A DNA stretch of 13,687 nt, from the NCBI GenBank assembly GCA_038227745.1, contig JBBRPS010000197.1, positions 1 to 13,687 on the forward strand, written 5' to 3'. Numbering within the stretch: position 1 is the first letter of the stretch; every line of letters starts with the position of its first letter. The position numbers and the translations under genes are program-made. This document shows, piece after piece, positions 12,022-13,687 of this stretch. The notes under the pieces were generated by a model that was not told the DNA's origin, did no database searches, and was given only the letters and a program-made list of their open reading frames with translations. The DNA comes from DASPXY01 sp038227745. GTDB lineage: Bacteria > Planctomycetota > Planctomycetia > Gemmatales > Gemmataceae.

Positions 12022-12060
12022 GTCGTAGGCTTCGCCCCCCGGAAGGGCGGGGCCTGCGAC
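12022..12060 (+). terminator. 16-bp hairpin before the four-helix membrane protein gene
   Basis: Arms 12022-12037 and 12045-12060 pair over 16 positions with a few G-T wobbles and a 7-nt loop. The stem core is GGCTTCGCCC / GGGCGGGGCC. It is followed by TGTTGATTTGG, a weak T-rich stretch. It probably ends or attenuates transcription from the upstream overlapping pair. Confidence 0.55.
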
Positions 12061-12117
12061 TGTTGATTTGGGGGCCGTCCCGGTAATTCCTACTAACCAG
12101 AGAAGGAGCCTATTCCC

Positions 12118-12780
12118 ATGGCAGAAGTTGACACCCAGGACGTCGCCTCGGTCGGCTCGCGCGTGAGCTGGGGGGCGATCTTCGCCGGGGCGTTCGTCGC
12201 CCTGACCCTGTGCGTCTTTCTCGGCGTGCTGGGCGTGGCGCTGAACCTCAGCGTCGCCAACACCGACGTGCGCGGCGAGCAGCTTGCGACCGGCGCCGGC
12301 ATCTGGACGATCGTGTCGCTGCTGGTGGCCCTGTTCCTCGGCGGCTTCGTGACCAGCCGCGCCACGGTCGGCGAGAGGAAGGGCGAGGCCCTGATGTACG
12401 GCGTGCTGGTCTGGGCCGTCCTGATCGGTATGATGGTCGGCTTTAGCGCGGTCGGTGCCAACGCCGACTACGGACTCGGCGGCTACCTGCGCCAGGCGGG
12501 CACCACGATGACCCAGCCGCGGATGCAGCAGGTCACCCCCGAAATCGCGCAGCAGGCGAACCTGACCCCGCAGCAGGTGGAGAAGATGAACGTGGCCTGG
12601 GAGGCGTCCCGGCAGGCCGCACATAACATGAGCGCGACCGCCCGGGCGTGGTGGGCGTTTGCCGGCATCGGCCTGTCGCTGTTCGCCGCGATGCTCGGCG
12701 CGCTGGTGGGCGCCGGCCCGGAGTTGGTGCTGCGTCATTGGGCCGGTCGCGGCCTGGTCGCAACGCCCCGGCCGCACTGA
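12118..12780 (+). CDS. Four-helix membrane protein of unknown function
   Basis: A 220-aa integral membrane protein. It opens with a polar stretch, then RVSWGAIFAGAFVAL (15-29), a start seen in many uncharacterised bacterial membrane proteins. Helices are at about 17-44, 58-80, 91-113 and 178-200. Between helices 3 and 4 is a Gln/Met-rich soluble stretch (122-172), probably on one side of the membrane. The C-terminus is short and basic. ATG 12118 is preceded by AAGGAG about 10 nt upstream. It follows the stress-type genes on the same strand but behind a strong hairpin, so it may have its own promoter in 12061-12110. A classic terminator follows. I do not assign a function. Confidence 0.8.
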   Translation: MAEVDTQDVASVGSRVSWGAIFAGAFVALTLCVFLGVLGVALNLSVANTDVRGEQLATGAGIWTIVSLLVALFLGGFVTSRATVGERKGEALMYGVLVWAVLIGMMVGFSAVGANADYGLGGYLRQAGTTMTQPRMQQVTPEIAQQANLTPQQVEKMNVAWEASRQAAHNMSATARAWWAFAGIGLSLFAAMLGALVGAGPELVLRHWAGRGLVATPRPH

Positions 12781-12810
12781 GCGCCGGCGTAAGTCGAAGG
12801 GGACGATAAC

Positions 12811-12880
12811 GGCGAGTGGGAACGGCCTGCCTCCCGTCTGCGGACGGGTCGGGCGGGTCGTCCCCACTCGCCTGTTTTTT
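12811..12880 (+). terminator. Intrinsic terminator closing the membrane-protein series
   Basis: GGCGAGTGGG (12811-12820) pairs perfectly with CCCACTCGCC (12863-12872), with further ACG/CGT pairs inside. The loop holds a second perfect hairpin CCCGTC-TGCG-GACGGG (12833-12848). TGTTTTTT follows (12873-12880). It lies 30 bp after the stop of the four-helix protein. It is the only textbook Rho-independent terminator in the window. Confidence 0.88.
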
Positions 12881-13084
12881 CGCCCTGTCGTGCAAACCCA
12901 TTCCCGTCTGCCCCCTCGGCCCGTCTGCCCGGGATCATGGCCCGAGCCGTGCCGCCACGATCGGGCAAGCAGATTCTCAACCGTCGGTACGAGACTGCTC
13001 ACGCCGCCCGGGTTCACCTCGATGAGAGGTCACAACTCTCCTTGTTCAAGGGTGACTCGCACCCACCCGCCGGCATTATTCTCA
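12881..13084. other. Gene-free gap upstream of the right-end regulatory block
   Basis: No gene seen. From about 12960 the sequence is clearly less GC-rich than the coding parts. It contains CCTTG-TT-CAAGG (13040-13051), a small palindrome that could be part of an operator, about 100 bp before the sigma-54 match at 13153. Confidence 0.35.
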
Positions 13085-13115
13085 TCGCAAGGAATCACAA
13101 GGAAAGAACTTGCGA
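13085..13115. promoter_or_regulatory. Candidate enhancer (UAS) for a sigma-54 activator
   Basis: TCGCAAG (13085-13091) and CTTGCGA (13109-13115) are perfect inverted 7-mers with a 17-nt interval; TTCTC / GAGAA lie just outside with a small offset. The centre is about 79 bp upstream of the predicted start from the sigma-54 promoter at 13153, a normal place for an enhancer-binding protein site. The activator is unknown. Confidence 0.45.
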
Positions 13116-13152
13116 GAATTCGTTCCGGGCGGGCAGTTTACCCTTGCGTTAT

Positions 13153-13168
13153 TGGCACGCTGCGTGCA
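13153..13168 (+). promoter_or_regulatory. Second sigma-54 (RpoN) promoter
   Basis: TGGCACGCTGCGTGCA matches TGGCACG-N4-TTGCA except G for the first T of TTGC. The -24 GG is at 13154-13155 and the -12 GC at 13166-13167, with exactly 10 nt between. The start would be near 13179. The next gene on this strand starts at 13473, so the transcript has a leader of about 290 nt, or the promoter serves a separate RNA. Confidence 0.65.
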
Positions 13169-13185
13169 TTAGATCACAACGGCTG

Positions 13186-13248
13186 CGGAAGGTCTGACAA
13201 GGGCAACTTTGAGTCAACACCTTGCGAACTACCTTGTCGAACCTTCCG
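13186..13248 (+). ncRNA. Long leader hairpin at the predicted transcript start
   Basis: CGGAAGGT (13186-13193) pairs with ACCTTCCG (13241-13248); after a symmetric CT/GA internal loop, GACAAGG (13196-13202) pairs with CCTTGTC (13232-13238). The 29-nt loop contains GCAA/TTGC and a TTGA-G-TCAA palindrome. The stem starts about 7 nt after the predicted sigma-54 start. It could be part of a regulatory leader or a small RNA. It matches no RNA family I can name. Confidence 0.5.
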
Positions 13249-13270
13249 TGTAGAAGCAGTGATGGCTGTT

Positions 13271-13345
13271 TGCAAAGGGGAAGAGGCTCTCAGTGAGCCG
13301 ACTGCTGGGGGGCGGAACGGATTGCTGGGAGACTCCCCCTTTGCA
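13271..13345 (+). ncRNA. Second structured leader element
   Basis: TGCAAAGGGG (13271-13280) pairs perfectly with CCCCTTTGCA (13336-13345) over 10 bp. Inside lies GGCTC-TCAGT-GAGCC (13285-13299), a perfect small hairpin, followed by a G-rich stretch with near-repeats of TGCTGGG (13303 and 13324). TTCTCTC follows the closing stem. The layout, a closed stem with inner hairpin and G-rich internal part, resembles a structured regulatory RNA, but I cannot match it to a known class. It ends 127 bp before the methyltransferase ATG. Confidence 0.45.
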
Positions 13346-13472
13346 TTCTCTCAACCTTGTCTTGACCTACCATTCTTTTACGCGCGCGATCCCGTCCGAA
13401 GCACAGCACCCAGGGTCCTCGATCCGGGAGGCAGCCCCATCGCCCCTGAACCGCCCAGTGGCCTGCTCAATC

Positions 13473-13687
13473 ATGCTCCTCGATCCAGAAACCACCACCC
13501 CACCCGCCGCAGACGCCCTGCACCAGGATAGCAGCCGTGAGCCCGTTGAGCGGCTGCCGGACTACGCGCCGGCGCTGAACGCGCTCCACCGGGCGTTCGC
13601 GCGCGAGCTGGACGAGGCGATCGGCGAACTGCCCCTGTGGCCGGGCAGCCGCGTGCTCGACACGCCCTGTGGCGACGGCTTCTACAC
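13473..13687 (+). CDS. Class I SAM-dependent methyltransferase, 3' end beyond window
   Basis: The first 71 residues of a methyltransferase cut by the window edge. From ATG 13473 the protein has a polar, disordered N-terminus (1-25) and a helix DYAPALNALHRAFARELDEA (30-49). Then comes the glycine-rich SAM-binding motif I, VLDTPCGDGFY (61-71), typical of UbiE-like methyltransferases. The frame is open to the end. No good ribosome binding site precedes the ATG; an in-frame GTG at 13458 is an alternative. It lies downstream of the sigma-54 match and the two leader structures. Its substrate cannot be told from this part. Confidence 0.8.
   Translation, partial: MLLDPETTTPPAADALHQDSSREPVERLPDYAPALNALHRAFARELDEAIGELPLWPGSRVLDTPCGDGFY

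Noticed and set aside
13262..13531. An 89-codon plus-strand frame starting at the ATG in the right-end leader
   Set aside because: It runs into the methyltransferase start in another frame, has no ribosome binding site and no domain, and its beginning is better explained by the inverted-repeat structure at 13271-13345.
1..13687. CRISPR array, phage module or complete insertion sequence
   Set aside because: No evenly spaced direct repeats, no phage structural genes and no paired terminal repeats around a full transposase were seen; the holin-like protein sits among stress-type genes, not phage genes.

Overview
This window is most consistent with a high-GC planctomycete, possibly Gemmataceae-like. 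That reading rests on strong GC bias at third codon positions, an ISAzo13-type transposase remnant, scattered GTG starts, many isolated genes with long gaps, two convincing sigma-54 promoter matches and a Pro/Tyr-rich secreted protein. The taxonomic reading is inference; no rRNA or other marker gene is present.

Layout. Positions 1-900 hold a truncated ISAzo13 transposase and a lower-GC gap. Positions 897-2687 (minus) encode an ABC-F ATPase. After a ~650-bp gap with at most very short reading frames comes the standout feature: eleven tRNA genes packed head to tail on the plus strand (3334-4225), in the order Asn-Trp-Gly-Asp-Ile-Val-fMet-Ala-Ser-Arg-Arg. Spacers are 5-12 nt, no CCA is encoded, and a 15-bp hairpin follows. 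Several members are irregular, above all a tRNA-Gly lacking the D-loop GG and carrying GUGC in place of the usual T-psi-C sequence. Next come a secreted Pro/Tyr-rich protein (minus), an FHA-GGDEF diguanylate cyclase (plus) and a minus-strand group of a tandem GNAT acetyltransferase, YggS and a YggU/DUF167 protein, the last two overlapping by 4 nt. A palindrome-rich gap follows, then a THUMP-containing RNA N2-guanine methyltransferase of the RlmL/YpsC type (8395-9522).

From 9801 to 12880 lies what looks like an envelope or stress module. A sigma-54 promoter match precedes a DUF3309 miniprotein, an LEA-like 11-mer repeat protein with a membrane tail, a holin-III-like two-helix membrane protein, a long amphipathic-repeat protein overlapping it, and a four-helix membrane protein. 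A textbook intrinsic terminator closes the run. The right end has a second sigma-54 match with an upstream inverted repeat that could be an enhancer site. Downstream are two nested stem structures and then the start of a class I SAM methyltransferase cut by the window edge.

Functionally, the array could supply a partial auxiliary tRNA set that includes both rare-Arg decoders, an initiator-like tRNA and a possibly non-ribosomal tRNA-Gly. The stress module and the right-end leader share the sigma-54 theme. No CRISPR array and no complete mobile element is visible.
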